NCBI GenBank assembly: GCA_944321125.1
Contig: CALUKD010000006.1
Span: 1-64,000, forward strand
Length of the DNA stretch: 64,000 nucleotides
Source: Candidatus Butyricimonas faecavium
GTDB taxonomy: Bacteria > Bacteroidota > Bacteroidia > Bacteroidales > Marinifilaceae
Direction of reading: 5' to 3'
The translations under genes and the position numbers were made by a program. The notes under the pieces were generated by a model. That model made no database searches, was not told the origin of the DNA, and was given only the letters and a program-made list of their open reading frames with translations. Each line of letters begins with the position of its first letter. The stretch's first letter is position 1. Shown here one piece after another: positions 26,168 to 35,351 of the stretch.

Positions 26168-26983
26168 TTAGAAATTTATCCCAAAACCGATCGTGTATGG
26201 GTGGATTTCCGGTGCTTTGTTCTTTTCCATCATGTTCGTGATCGTGTAGCTCCCCCATAATGCTAGTTTGTAGTATCCGATACGAACCACTGCATCAGCT
26301 TTTACCGGGTTCATGCTATAATTACCGGAATTTTTCATACGACGGGTGTTCCCGTTTTCGTTCTTGTAAACAACTTTTGTTTTGGTATGTAATCTTAAAC
26401 CTCCCATCACTCCGGCAGCCACGTAGGCACGTTGGTATTTCTTGGCTGGGAATTGCCATTCGAAAATAAGAGGTATGGTTAAGTAAAGGTTTTTAAAAGA
26501 ACTCTTTTTGACATTTTCGATTTCTATCGGGTAAATTTGTCCGCCTTCGCCTCGTTCGATGCTATTTTTGTTAGCGAAACGGAATCGTTGATATTCCAAG
26601 CCTAAACCGGTAACTAAACCGATGTTGTTAAGCTTGTTGAGGCGCATACTATACTGGAACATATTGAATTGCATAACGAGCGAATTTTTACGTTCTAGCT
26701 CTAGGTAGTCTCCCGTCTCATCCAATTGTTCGTTACTAATCGAGAAATCGGCAAAGCCTAGGTTGAAGCCACTCCAGTGTCCTCGAAAACGTGGATTTTG
26801 GCTACGTTGATAAACTCTACTATGTAAAGGGGTATTTAACACCTGCGTTTTCCACACTTCTCCTTTTTCTTGTTTTTCTTGAAGATGTACGTTCTTTATG
26901 GTATCGGCCTGATTCATTTTTTCTGCTTGAGAAAAAAAGAAAAAACTGCATAATAATGTCAAGGTGATAATAATACTTTTCAT
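26168..26983 (-). CDS. Outer-membrane beta-barrel protein
   Basis: The 271-residue protein has a signal peptide (about 1-20) and then alternating polar/hydrophobic strands with aromatic ends: GHWSGFNLGFADFSIS, SLVMQFNMFQYSMRL, IGLVTGLGLEYQRFRF, KNLYLTIPLIFEWQF, AYVAAGVMGGLRLHTK, and a final strand HPYTIGFGINF ending in Phe, a C-terminal barrel signature. This fits a PorT/OmpW-like small barrel of 8-10 strands. The role is unknown. It lies 20 bp after the small exported protein upstream and before the M49-like peptidase. Confidence 0.85.
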   Translation of the reverse strand: MKSIIITLTLLCSFFFFSQAEKMNQADTIKNVHLQEKQEKGEVWKTQVLNTPLHSRVYQRSQNPRFRGHWSGFNLGFADFSISNEQLDETGDYLELERKNSLVMQFNMFQYSMRLNKLNNIGLVTGLGLEYQRFRFANKNSIERGEGGQIYPIEIENVKKSSFKNLYLTIPLIFEWQFPAKKYQRAYVAAGVMGGLRLHTKTKVVYKNENGNTRRMKNSGNYSMNPVKADAVVRIGYYKLALWGSYTITNMMEKNKAPEIHPYTIGFGINF

Positions 26984-27003
26984 GATACTATATTGTAATC
27001 TGT

Positions 27004-27534
27004 TTATTTACGTGTGTTTTGATCAAATTTGACAGAATTGAAAAACTTATTTTTCTGACTATTGAGTTCTTCCAAGTCTTCGGTTTTTCCACCTATCGTG
27101 AGTTGGTACATACAATTATCCCGGAAAATAAACCGCTTGAAATAGGTCATTTCTTCTCCGTCTTTCATGATCGTGTATGATATTTCTCGGATGTCTATGT
27201 CTGCATCGGGAATCCTTTTCTCTCCAGTGAGTTTTGCTGTGGGCATGGAAACGGATTCTTTTTTCATGGATATATATAGCTGGTTGATCGTGTATTCGTC
27301 CAGCACTCCTTTTTCTTTCGTCAATTGGGTACAAACGGCACCGAATACGCAAGTAATATTTTTGGTTTGGAATATCCATGACCGCATGTTGTTTACCTCT
27401 TTCTTAAAGCGTTCTCCGCGACTGGGGAATGAAAATGAGATATAATTATCTCCGTTTATTCTTACCCATCCGTCTTTTTCGGGAACCAGACAGAGGAGTC
27501 CGATAAGTATAATTTTAAGTATTGACATATCCAT
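27004..27534 (-). CDS. Exported hypothetical protein
   Basis: The 176-residue protein has an N-terminal hydrophobic stretch (about 4-17) consistent with a short signal peptide or anchor. The remainder is a mixed alpha/beta domain (GWVRINGDNYISFSFPSRG, MTYFKRFIFRDNCMYQLTI, KNKFFNSVKFD at the end). The alternating pattern and final FFNSVKF resemble PsbP/DUF1795-type domains, but I cannot confirm this. It is the first gene of the unit with the outer-membrane barrel and is divergent from dusB, with 65 bp between start codons. A Met two codons downstream could also be the start. Confidence 0.7.
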   Translation of the reverse strand: MDMSILKIILIGLLCLVPEKDGWVRINGDNYISFSFPSRGERFKKEVNNMRSWIFQTKNITCVFGAVCTQLTKEKGVLDEYTINQLYISMKKESVSMPTAKLTGEKRIPDADIDIREISYTIMKDGEEMTYFKRFIFRDNCMYQLTIGGKTEDLEELNSQKNKFFNSVKFDQNTRK

Positions 27535-27568
27535 TCTCTTTATTTCGTGAGTTAAAGATAGAAATTAT

Positions 27569-27576
27569 TATTTTTG
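27569..27576 (+). promoter_or_regulatory. -7 element of dusB
   Basis: TATTTTTG matches TAnnTTTG, with 23 bp between it and the dusB ATG. No clear -33 element. Confidence 0.5.
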
Positions 27577-27599
27577 TGGCAAAACTTATTTAATTGAAG

Positions 27600-28604
27600 A
27601 TGATTGTCGGAGGAAAAGATGTAGGAGATCGGCCATTGATTTTGGCCCCGATGGAAGAGGTTACGAATCCCCCTTTTCGTAAATTTTGTAAACGCTACGG
27701 GGCCGATTGGCTCTACTCTGAATTCGTGTCGGCGGATGCATTGGTGCGTTCTATTAACAAGACTGTTAAGAAGTTGACGATAGAAGAGAGTGAACGGCCG
27801 GTGACAATACAGATTTACGGGCGGTTTATTGATTCCATGGTTGAGGCGGCAAAAATAGTTGAAGAGGTACAGCCTGATTTTATCGATATAAATTTTGGTT
27901 GTCCGGTGAAACGGGTAGCCGCTAAAGGGGCGGGGGCAGGGATGCTCCGTGATGTACCTTTGATGGTGGAGATGGCCAAACAGATTGTAAAGGCCGTAAA
28001 AATTCCGGTAACGGCAAAGACCCGTTTGGGATGGGATGCCGAAAATATTATTATTGGTGACGTGGCGGAACGTTTACAGGATGTTGGGATCAGTGCGTTA
28101 GCGATACACGGACGGACCCGCTCGCAAATGTATAAAGGGGAGGCGGATTGGGAGCCCATTGCTCGGGTAAAGCAAAATCCGCGTATCAAGATTCCAATTA
28201 TCGGAAACGGGGATATAGATTCTCCCCAGAAGGCCAAAGAGGCATTCGAGCGTTATGGTGTTGACGGGGTGATGATTGGGCGTGCCACGATTGGGAAGCC
28301 TTGGATTTTTGAGCAAATTAAGCATTATTTGGCAACAGGAGAGGTTTTACCGGAATTGTCGGTTTCGGCCCAGATAGAGATTATCAAGGAACAAATTTTG
28401 TTGTCCATGGAATGGTTGGATGAGGTGAGAGGTTTGTTCCACATGCGGCGTCATATGGCCTGTATGTTTAAAGGTTTACCTCATTTCCGGGATTTGCGGA
28501 TTCAAATGTTGCAAGCTCCTAATATTGAAGCGTTGTGGGATGTGTTCGATCAGATAGCAGAGCGCTATGGTTCGATGGATTTGAACGATAGGGAGGAGGA
28601 GTAA
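27600..28604 (+). CDS. dusB: tRNA-dihydrouridine synthase DusB
   Basis: The 334-residue flavoenzyme reduces specific uridines of the tRNA D-loop to dihydrouridine with NADPH. Visible family features: LAPMEEVTNPPFRKFC (about 15-30), the catalytic Cys101 in INFGCPVKRV, KTRLGWD, HGRTRSQMYKGEADW and GDIDSP, then GVMIGRATIGKPWIF in the FMN phosphate-binding region. Length fits the DusB family. I start at the ATG at 27600 rather than the TTG two codons earlier. It ends against glpF on the other strand, with a shared terminator. Confidence 0.95.
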   Translation: MIVGGKDVGDRPLILAPMEEVTNPPFRKFCKRYGADWLYSEFVSADALVRSINKTVKKLTIEESERPVTIQIYGRFIDSMVEAAKIVEEVQPDFIDINFGCPVKRVAAKGAGAGMLRDVPLMVEMAKQIVKAVKIPVTAKTRLGWDAENIIIGDVAERLQDVGISALAIHGRTRSQMYKGEADWEPIARVKQNPRIKIPIIGNGDIDSPQKAKEAFERYGVDGVMIGRATIGKPWIFEQIKHYLATGEVLPELSVSAQIEIIKEQILLSMEWLDEVRGLFHMRRHMACMFKGLPHFRDLRIQMLQAPNIEALWDVFDQIAERYGSMDLNDREEE

Positions 28605-28642
28605 GGTTCATAAAGTTTTACAATGTTTCCTTTATGAACCTT
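28603..28642. terminator. Bidirectional terminator between dusB and glpF
   Basis: A perfect 12-bp stem (28603-28614 with 28631-28642) with a 16-base loop begins in the dusB stop codon and precedes the glpF stop on the other strand. Confidence 0.75.
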
Positions 28643-28649
28643 ATAGATT

Positions 28650-29384
28650 TTATAAACTGATATACAGGAGTGCAGCAACAAGCGATCCCGCTAATGGTCC
28701 AATGACGGGAATCCATGCGTAATCCCAGCCACTCTTTCCTTTACCCGGAATGGGTAGAATGGCATGCATGATTCTTGGTCCGAGGTCTCGGGCGGGGTTA
28801 ATGGCATATCCGGTGACTCCTCCCAAAGAAAGTCCAATAACCCAAACAATAAACGATACGGGAATGGCTCCTATGGAACCGAGCCCGATCGGAGTGGTTG
28901 AGTCTACGTCAGACATAAGTTCTGCCCCGGTAATATAGAAGACGGAGAACATGAGTACGAACGTGGCAATCAACTCGCATCCGAAATTTACGATATTATG
29001 GCGAATTTCAGGTGCAGTACAAAATACTCCCAGTTTGGTTCCGGAATCTTCCGTGGCTTTGAAATGATCGTAATAGATGATCCATACAAGAAAAGCTCCC
29101 AGTGCGGCACCTAGCATTTGGGCAATAATATAAGGTCCCACGCTGGTCCATGGGAATTTCTCGGCGATGGCAAAACCTATCGTGATGGCAGGATTCAGAT
29201 GAGCACCGCTGTAAGGACCGGCGATCACTACTCCTGTAAATACGGCAAGAGCCCAAGCCGTGGTGATAGTGATCCATCCGGCTTGGAATCCTTTGGTTTT
29301 CTTAAGTACGACGTTGGCTACTACACCGTCTCCCAAAAGGATCATGACCATTGTTCCAAGTAGCTCTGCGGTAAAAGGGGACAT
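28650..29384 (-). CDS. glpF: Glycerol uptake facilitator (aquaglyceroporin)
   Basis: The 244-residue MIP-family channel has two NPA boxes: Asn64-Pro-Ala in SGAHLNPAITIG and Asn196-Pro-Ala in AINPARDLGPR. The Asp after the second NPA-Arg (Asp200) and the Gly/Phe-rich selectivity region are typical of glycerol-conducting members. Six to eight hydrophobic segments are visible. It lies 38 bp downstream of glpK on the same strand, so the pair imports glycerol and traps it as glycerol-3-phosphate. Confidence 0.95.
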   Translation of the reverse strand: MSPFTAELLGTMVMILLGDGVVANVVLKKTKGFQAGWITITTAWALAVFTGVVIAGPYSGAHLNPAITIGFAIAEKFPWTSVGPYIIAQMLGAALGAFLVWIIYYDHFKATEDSGTKLGVFCTAPEIRHNIVNFGCELIATFVLMFSVFYITGAELMSDVDSTTPIGLGSIGAIPVSFIVWVIGLSLGGVTGYAINPARDLGPRIMHAILPIPGKGKSGWDYAWIPVIGPLAGSLVAALLYISL

Positions 29385-29422
29385 GATTTAAGATAAAAGT
29401 TTAAAGTTAAAAACTAAAAGTA

Positions 29423-30931
29423 TTATTCTTCACCTAATTCTTCCCAAGCTTTTGCACGTTGAACGGCCTTGTGCCATTTATGGAGCATAGCGTTCACGTG
29501 TTCTTCCGTGTCAATCGGTATAAATTCTCGGTCAATACTCCATTGTTTGCGTAATTCTTCAGTGTCTCGCCAATATCCAGTAGCTAATCCGGCTAAATAT
29601 GCGGCTCCTAGAGCTGTTGTTTCAAGAATTTTTGGACGAATCACTGTTTCCCTGCAAATATCACTTTGGAACTGCATTAAGAAATTATTGGCTATGGCTC
29701 CGCCATCTACTCGCATCTCCGGAGAGGTACGTTTTGTGTCATGTTCCATGGCTTTCAGAATGTCATAGACTTGGAAAGCAATGCCTTCAAGGGTGGCTCG
29801 GGTAATATGTGCGGGAGTTGTTCCTCTCGTGAGGCCCAATATAGCTCCACGGGCGTATTGATCCCAGTAAGGGGCTCCCATACCCGTGAGTGCAGGGACA
29901 AAATAGACTCCGCCGTTGTCCGGAACAGAAGTTGCTAATGCCTCACTTTGAGTGGCGTTTTGAATTAGGTTAATGCCATCGCGTAACCATTGTATGGCAG
30001 CACCTCCCACGAAAACACTTCCTTCAAGGGCATAAGTCACGGTATTCCCAATCTTCCACGCAATTGTACTCAGCAAGTTATTTTCGGAAATAACTACCTC
30101 GTTTCCAGTGTTCATTACCATGAAACATCCTGTTCCATAGGTGGTTTTCGTCATACCCGGTTCGATACAGAGTTGACCGAATAGGGCAGCTTGTTGGTCT
30201 CCTGCGATTCCCGCAATTGGAATTTTAGTTGAAAATAAAGTGGTTGCAGTTTCTGAATAAATTTCGCTACTACTTTTTACTTCCGGTAACATAGATTCCG
30301 GGATATTGAACAAGTCAAGAAGTTCTTTATCCCATTTTTGGGTATGTATATTGAAGAGCATCGTACGTGAAGCATTGCTGACATCGGTGACATGTACCCG
30401 TCCTTGGGTGAATTTCCAGATTAACCAGCTATCAACAGTTCCGAAGCATAGTTTCCCTTTTTCGGCTCTTTCCCGAACCCCTTCGATATTATCGAGAATC
30501 CATTTGATTTTCGTGGCGGAAAAATAAGCATCTATTATCAACCCTGTTTTTTCCCGGATCATATCGGTATATCCGTTTTCTTGTAATTCTCGGCAAATAT
30601 CCGCTGTACGCCGATCTTGCCACACGATGGCACGATAGACAGGGAGTGAAGTTTCACGATCCCACACAATGGTGGTTTCACGTTGATTTGTAATTCCAAT
30701 GCAGGCAATGTCAAGTCCCGTGAGATTTGCTTTGGCAACAGCTTCAGCCGCAACGGATGATTGCGAATACCAAATCTCGTTCGGGTCATGTTCCACCCAA
30801 GCCGGATGAGGATAATGTTGCTCTATTGGTTTCTGAGCCATGGCAATGATATCACCATCATGATTGAACAGCACTGCCCGGGAAGAGGTTGTTCCTTGGT
30901 CTAATGCAAGTACATATTTTTCTGCTTTCAT
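29423..30931 (-). CDS. glpK: Glycerol kinase
   Basis: The 502-residue FGGY-family kinase makes sn-glycerol-3-phosphate from glycerol and ATP. Features: the N-terminal ATP-binding [15 protein letters not shown] (about 7-21), ITNQRETT and [16 protein letters not shown], the [13 protein letters not shown] segment, [13 protein letters not shown], and the C-terminal FGGY-like [16 protein letters not shown] and [10 protein letters not shown] take the Met at 30931 because it gives the standard 502-residue length and the Asp-Gly-Thr-Thr motif near the start; 36 extra codons lie upstream in frame. No glycerol-3-phosphate dehydrogenase is in the window. Confidence 0.96.
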   Translation of the reverse strand: MKAEKYVLALDQGTTSSRAVLFNHDGDIIAMAQKPIEQHYPHPAWVEHDPNEIWYSQSSVAAEAVAKANLTGLDIACIGITNQRETTIVWDRETSLPVYRAIVWQDRRTADICRELQENGYTDMIREKTGLIIDAYFSATKIKWILDNIEGVRERAEKGKLCFGTVDSWLIWKFTQGRVHVTDVSNASRTMLFNIHTQKWDKELLDLFNIPESMLPEVKSSSEIYSETATTLFSTKIPIAGIAGDQQAALFGQLCIEPGMTKTTYGTGCFMVMNTGNEVVISENNLLSTIAWKIGNTVTYALEGSVFVGGAAIQWLRDGINLIQNATQSEALATSVPDNGGVYFVPALTGMGAPYWDQYARGAILGLTRGTTPAHITRATLEGIAFQVYDILKAMEHDTKRTSPEMRVDGGAIANNFLMQFQSDICRETVIRPKILETTALGAAYLAGLATGYWRDTEELRKQWSIDREFIPIDTEEHVNAMLHKWHKAVQRAKAWEELGEE

Positions 30932-31172
30932 TTGATAGTTATTTATAGTGTATAACTTGTGTTTGTTTACATTGTCACGCGTCAAATGGTTTATTTCTAA
31001 CCTTTTCTTTATTCGTTTTATCAACAAAAAGTTAGCCAAAATAATTAATTCAAACCTTAATCCGGTATACGGTTTACATATAAAAATGTTTTTTATATAA
31101 ATTCAGAAATAAGGGGGAGTGCATTTTTTCGTATCTTCGGGGGAATGAATTTTATATTAATATTGAAAGAAA

Positions 31173-31784
31173 ATGAAGAAATGGAATACCTTTTACCTGT
31201 TGCTTGTCGTAGTATTAGTAATTGTAGTTTTAAAAACATCGTGTATGGGAGATCAGAAACAAGATAAGACAACGTTGAAATCAAAGGCTGTCTTGGAAAA
31301 TATTGCCGAGCGAAAAAGTGTTCGGAAGTATTTGAATAAGAGTGTGGAAGAAGATAAAATAGATGCTATATTGAAGGCAGGAATGGCAGCTCCTTCCGGA
31401 ATGGACAGGCGTCCGTGGGAATTTATTGTCGTAACGAATCGAGGAGCACTTGATTCAATGGCAGCGAAATTGCCTTATGCTAAAATGTTGGCAGAAGCTC
31501 CGTTGGCGATTGTTGTTTGTGGAGATACAACACTTTCTTCTTATTGGTACTTGGATTGTTCTGCGGCAACACAGAATGTATTGCTGGCAGCTGAAGCTTT
31601 GGGACTTGGTGCCGTATGGACGGCAGCTTACCCTTATGCTGACCGGATTGATGTTGTACGACAGAATACGGGATTACCAGAGAATATAATGCCTCTTTGC
31701 GTGATTCCAATAGGTTATCCGGATGGCCCGCAAAAAGCAAAAAATAAATTTGATCCGAAACGGGTGCATAGGGATATGTACTAA
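31173..31784 (+). CDS. Membrane-anchored or exported nitroreductase-family protein
   Basis: The 203-residue protein has an N-terminal hydrophobic segment (about 8-22) followed by Cys24, which lacks a standard lipobox. The nitroreductase fold follows: ERKSVRKYLNKSVEEDKI (FMN-binding start), APSGMDRRPWEFIVVT, then CSAATQNVLLAAEALGLGAVWTAAYP and the C-terminal IPIGYPDG. Members bind FMN and reduce nitro-aromatics, quinones or flavins. Export is unusual for an NAD(P)H enzyme. The gene is monocistronic, divergent from glpK, and closed by a hairpin. Confidence 0.88.
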   Translation: MKKWNTFYLLLVVVLVIVVLKTSCMGDQKQDKTTLKSKAVLENIAERKSVRKYLNKSVEEDKIDAILKAGMAAPSGMDRRPWEFIVVTNRGALDSMAAKLPYAKMLAEAPLAIVVCGDTTLSSYWYLDCSAATQNVLLAAEALGLGAVWTAAYPYADRIDVVRQNTGLPENIMPLCVIPIGYPDGPQKAKNKFDPKRVHRDMY

Positions 31785-31911
31785 CCCCTCTTTTGATCAT
31801 TACACTGGAATACGAATGAAATCGCCTTTGTATAGGATACATGCACATACCCTGTTTTACTATGTTTTTGTGATGTTTATATTAAATTGCAAGCGGGAGT
31901 TTTTAAATAAG

Positions 31912-31945
31912 AAAGAGAGCAATGCCAGTGTGACATGCTCTCTTT
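31912..31945. terminator. Terminator between the nitroreductase and gltX
   Basis: A 10-bp perfect stem (31912-31921 with 31936-31945) lies between the convergent stop codons of the nitroreductase and gltX. Confidence 0.65.
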
Positions 31946-31963
31946 GTATTATTGTCTTCAGAG

Positions 31964-33487
31964 TTATTTCAGTATTGATATGATACGATGAAGACGTGTT
32001 AAAGTTTCTTCTTTCCCTAGAATTTCGATAATATCAAACATATGCGGACCATCGGCAGAGCCAATAATCGCTAGCCGGAAAGGATTCATAATTTTGCCGA
32101 ATCCAATTTCTTTACCTGCAACCCATTCTTTTACGGCTTCTTCCGTGTTAGGAGACGTGAAGTCAACTACTTTTTCTAATACTTCGATCAATTCTTGCAT
32201 GAGTACCGGAGTTTCTTCTTTCCAGCTTTTCTTCACTCCTTTTTCATCGTAAGATTGAGGAGCATGGTAGAAGTATTGCGATGAGTTATAGATGTCTGCA
32301 ACAAAATTAGCTCTTTCCTTCAGAAGGCGACAAATCTTTTCTAGTTTTGCCATATCATAAGAAATTCCGTCTTTTATTAGGAATTCGTTTAATTGAACGG
32401 CTAATTCCGCATCACTTTTTTGTACTAGGTATTTGTGGTTAAACCATTTGGCCTTGTCCGGATTAAAGCGAGCCCCGGATTTATTCACGCGTTCCAACGA
32501 GAATTGGTCACACAATTCCTGTAACGTGAAGATTTCCTGTTCCGTTCCGGGATTCCATCCTAATAAAGCCAGCATGTTGATAAAGGCTTCTGGCAAATAA
32601 CCATCTTCTTTATACCCGTGCCATTTTTCTCCGGTTTCGGGATCTGTGAATTCCATAGGGAATACCGGGAATCCCATTTTATTTCCATCGCGCTTGCTTA
32701 ACTTTCCGTTACCCACGGGTTTCAGAATTAATGGCAAGTGAGCAAATTCGGGCATGGTGTCTTCCCAGCCGAAAGCACGGTATAGTAACACGTGTAATGG
32801 GAGTGAAGGTAACCATTCTTCCCCGCGGATTACATGGGATATTTTCATTAAGTGATCGTCGACAATGTTTGCCAAGTGATAGGTTGGCATCCCGTCGGCT
32901 TTAAACAAAACTTTATCATCAAGTAACGATGTGTTGAAATGTACCTCACCTCGGATAATATCTTGTAAATAGAGGTCCTCGTTTTCAGGCATTTTGAAAC
33001 GAATCACGTAGTTTGCGCCGCTATCCAACAATGTTTTCACTTCTTCGGCACTCATGGTTAATGAGTTTTTCATGTTCTTTCGACTGATGGCATTGTACAT
33101 GAATGTTTCGCCTTTTGCCTCGCAGGCTGCTCGTTGTGCGTTAAGTTCCTCTGCAGAATCAAAAGAATAATAGGCATTCCCCGATTCCACGAGTTGAAGG
33201 GCATATTGTTTGTAAAGTGGTTTACGTTCGCTTTGACGATAGGGGCCGTATTCTCCTCCCACTCCGACTCCTTCATCGACGGTAAGGCCACACCATTTTA
33301 ATGATTCGATAATATATTCTTCGGCCCCCGGCACGTAACGGGTTTGATCCGTGTCTTCAATTCGTAATAAAAAATCACCCCCGTGATGACGGGCAAATAA
33401 ATAATTGAAAAGAGCTGTTCTCACACCTCCTAAATGGAGGGCTCCGGTAGGACTGGGAGCAAATCTTACTCGTACTTTTCTATCCAT
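31964..33487 (-). CDS. gltX: Glutamyl-tRNA synthetase
   Basis: The 507-residue class I aminoacyl-tRNA synthetase attaches glutamate to tRNA(Glu). The HIGH-type motif is PSPTGALHLGG (11-21) and the KMSKS-type motif is GKLSKRDG (261-268). The anticodon-binding C-terminal half follows. Length is normal for bacterial GltX. It is the last gene of a four-gene minus-strand run (acyltransferase, 59-residue membrane protein, unknown protein, gltX), 19 bp after the unknown protein. No zinc-binding Cys cluster is apparent. Confidence 0.97.
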   Translation of the reverse strand: MDRKVRVRFAPSPTGALHLGGVRTALFNYLFARHHGGDFLLRIEDTDQTRYVPGAEEYIIESLKWCGLTVDEGVGVGGEYGPYRQSERKPLYKQYALQLVESGNAYYSFDSAEELNAQRAACEAKGETFMYNAISRKNMKNSLTMSAEEVKTLLDSGANYVIRFKMPENEDLYLQDIIRGEVHFNTSLLDDKVLFKADGMPTYHLANIVDDHLMKISHVIRGEEWLPSLPLHVLLYRAFGWEDTMPEFAHLPLILKPVGNGKLSKRDGNKMGFPVFPMEFTDPETGEKWHGYKEDGYLPEAFINMLALLGWNPGTEQEIFTLQELCDQFSLERVNKSGARFNPDKAKWFNHKYLVQKSDAELAVQLNEFLIKDGISYDMAKLEKICRLLKERANFVADIYNSSQYFYHAPQSYDEKGVKKSWKEETPVLMQELIEVLEKVVDFTSPNTEEAVKEWVAGKEIGFGKIMNPFRLAIIGSADGPHMFDIIEILGKEETLTRLHRIISILK

Positions 33488-33506
33488 TGTTTATTGATTT
33501 TGAATA

Positions 33507-33827
33507 TTATGCCTGTTCGTTTGTTTCCTGCTTGTTATCGAAGTCGGCCTTTTCGTCTGGAGACGGTTCCGTGTTTTTCTGTGTTTTTTCCTGTTCTAAT
33601 AATTGACGTAACAGGTCTTTGGCATATTTAATGGCATAACGTTCCGCTTCACTTTTGGAGTTTATGCCACTTTTTATTTGTTCTGCGTAACTGAACGGGC
33701 TGTCCGGCCCTTCGGTAAGAAGATACAGGGTAAAATTACTATGCCGATTCCGACTTTTACTGGTCAGTCCAAACCATATTTCGATCGTACGATCTTCCAA
33801 GTATATGTTGCGCCTGAACTTGTACAT
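33507..33827 (-). CDS. Small conserved-looking hypothetical protein
   Basis: The 106-residue protein has an ordered, Tyr/Arg-rich N-terminal two thirds (MYKFRRNIYLEDRTIEIWFG; ERYAIKYAKDLLRQLLEQE) and a very acidic, Gln/Glu/Asp-rich tail likely to be disordered. I do not recognise a family. Its start codon overlaps the stop of the 59-residue membrane protein (TAATG), and gltX follows 19 bp later, so it is translated as part of this operon. Confidence 0.75.
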   Translation of the reverse strand: MYKFRRNIYLEDRTIEIWFGLTSKSRNRHSNFTLYLLTEGPDSPFSYAEQIKSGINSKSEAERYAIKYAKDLLRQLLEQEKTQKNTEPSPDEKADFDNKQETNEQA

Positions 33828-34006
33828 TATCTTCTATTTTTAGGCGGATTTTTGAAATTCAGAATACCAACGGCTACAGCTAAAGAAGCCATAGCTCCCA
33901 CGTTAATATATACCGCAGTACGATCTCCACCATGATACATACTGAATACGCTGGAGATCATGATCAAAAAAGCGGCTAGAATTAATAAATATCGGGCTAT
34001 TCGCAT
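33827..34006 (-). CDS. 59-residue membrane protein
   Basis: This short gene runs from an ATG at 34006 to a TAA at 33827-33829. The product has two hydrophobic segments (about 5-22 and 33-49) separated by a short polar loop containing YHGGDRT, and a basic end (KNPPKNRR), so it is a probable two-helix membrane hairpin. It overlaps the end of the acyltransferase gene by 10 bp and its stop shares bases with the next start codon. Both overlaps point to translational coupling and argue that it is real. No known function. Confidence 0.8.
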   Translation of the reverse strand: MRIARYLLILAAFLIMISSVFSMYHGGDRTAVYINVGAMASLAVAVGILNFKNPPKNRR

Positions 34007-35151
34007 ATTGGTGATGAGTAATTGTGTTCAATAGAGTTTTTAACCGGGTTGGCATAAATTTCAAGGAAAATATTGTTCAAAATAGAACGGTTCCCTTCTA
34101 GTTTTTCCAATTTTTCTGCCATCACGCGGATAAAATTTTCTTTTTCTTCCTCGTTGTATTTGGAAGCGAATTTATTCGTGCTGTGAAGTAGGTCGTAGGC
34201 AATATAGTTATTCGGCCACAATTTGAAGTTACCTTGAATGCGGGCATCCATGAATGCGGCGAGTTCTGCGATCCGGTCACCATTATTGGCTTGTTCATCG
34301 ATCTCGATGAGTTCGTGATCGATAGGAGGGGTGATTGCAAAATGGACCCGTCCTTTGAACCCGGACAAGCCTTGTTGCATACTTCGCATATCGGCAGCCG
34401 GGGTTTTCACGTATTCGCCCACAGTCTTTTGGTATAGTTCGTCTGTTTTCAAATCGTCACAAGGTTCCCATTCGTAGGAAATAGACACCGGAACAACCCG
34501 GAGTTCTTTAAAGTTTTCCACGAAATCTTTAGGACCACTCATGCGGAACATTTTCAACAAGCTATGTTGTGTCCGGTCATCACCGTTCTTTGTACGTCCT
34601 TCTTTTTGTGCAATCCAGACAGAATCTTTATTTTCATAAATGACATCCCGCAAATAGTGGGAACGTAGATTGGCACTGGTAATCATATCTCTCACCGGAA
34701 GGCCGCGTTCAATGATGAAACAGGCATCCAGTTTAACCAAATCGGTAACCCATTTATTGATCAATAGATTGCTCCCGATGGCAGCCTCACAGTAATGGCA
34801 GCCTCGCTCGCACAATAGCACGTTGAGGATGGCAGAGTCGAGGATAATGTCCCGGTGGTTGGATACGAAAAGATAACTCTTATCTTTCTCGATGTATTCC
34901 AATCCGGTAGCTGTAACTCCTTTGGTCGTTCCGGCGATTAACCGTTGAATTGTCGGACCAAAAAATTGAGATTGAAATTGTTCTCTGCTCGTGATGCCTT
35001 TTAATTGTTCTTGTATTTTGCTTTTATCAACCCTTGTCATTTGAGAGAAAAGAGTCAGAAATTCTTCTGCTTGGCTCAGGCGCTCTACGGCAGCTGGAAT
35101 CTCTTCTCCGATATAGGGTCTGATCGCGTTAAATTGGGAATCCGAAGTCAT
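33997..35151 (-). CDS. 1-acyl-glycerol-3-phosphate acyltransferase-like protein
   Basis: The 384-residue protein contains a PlsC-type acyltransferase core: the catalytic HxxxxD in SNHRDIILDSAI (His98-x4-Asp103), FIIERGLPVRD as the second motif region, and WIAQKEGRTKNGDD as the EGxR-type third motif. Long N- and C-terminal extensions make it larger than PlsC (about 250 residues), as in a group of Bacteroidota acyltransferases. It probably acylates a glycerophospholipid or related lipid at the inner membrane. It is the first gene of the operon ending in gltX. Confidence 0.88.
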   Translation of the reverse strand: MTSDSQFNAIRPYIGEEIPAAVERLSQAEEFLTLFSQMTRVDKSKIQEQLKGITSREQFQSQFFGPTIQRLIAGTTKGVTATGLEYIEKDKSYLFVSNHRDIILDSAILNVLLCERGCHYCEAAIGSNLLINKWVTDLVKLDACFIIERGLPVRDMITSANLRSHYLRDVIYENKDSVWIAQKEGRTKNGDDRTQHSLLKMFRMSGPKDFVENFKELRVVPVSISYEWEPCDDLKTDELYQKTVGEYVKTPAADMRSMQQGLSGFKGRVHFAITPPIDHELIEIDEQANNGDRIAELAAFMDARIQGNFKLWPNNYIAYDLLHSTNKFASKYNEEEKENFIRVMAEKLEKLEGNRSILNNIFLEIYANPVKNSIEHNYSSPICE

Positions 35152-35284
35152 GTCGTAATTTTAGTTATTAGAAATCACGAAACAAAGATAGACAAGAAAA
35201 TTGACATTTGAAAATTGGCAGTTGAAAATGAGGGGGGAAAGCCTTAGTTTATATGGGTTATCCATTGAAATATGGATGAATATT

Positions 35285-35328
35285 GTGATTTAGCCATTCT
35301 TCATGTCAAGATTTAATGGCTAAATCAC
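35285..35328 (-). terminator. Hairpin after the aminotransferase gene
   Basis: A perfect 13-bp inverted repeat (35285-35297 with 35316-35328) and 18-base loop lie 23 bp downstream of the aminotransferase stop. No clear T-run. Confidence 0.55.
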
Positions 35329-35351
35329 AGGATTTTTAGCTTATTGTTATA

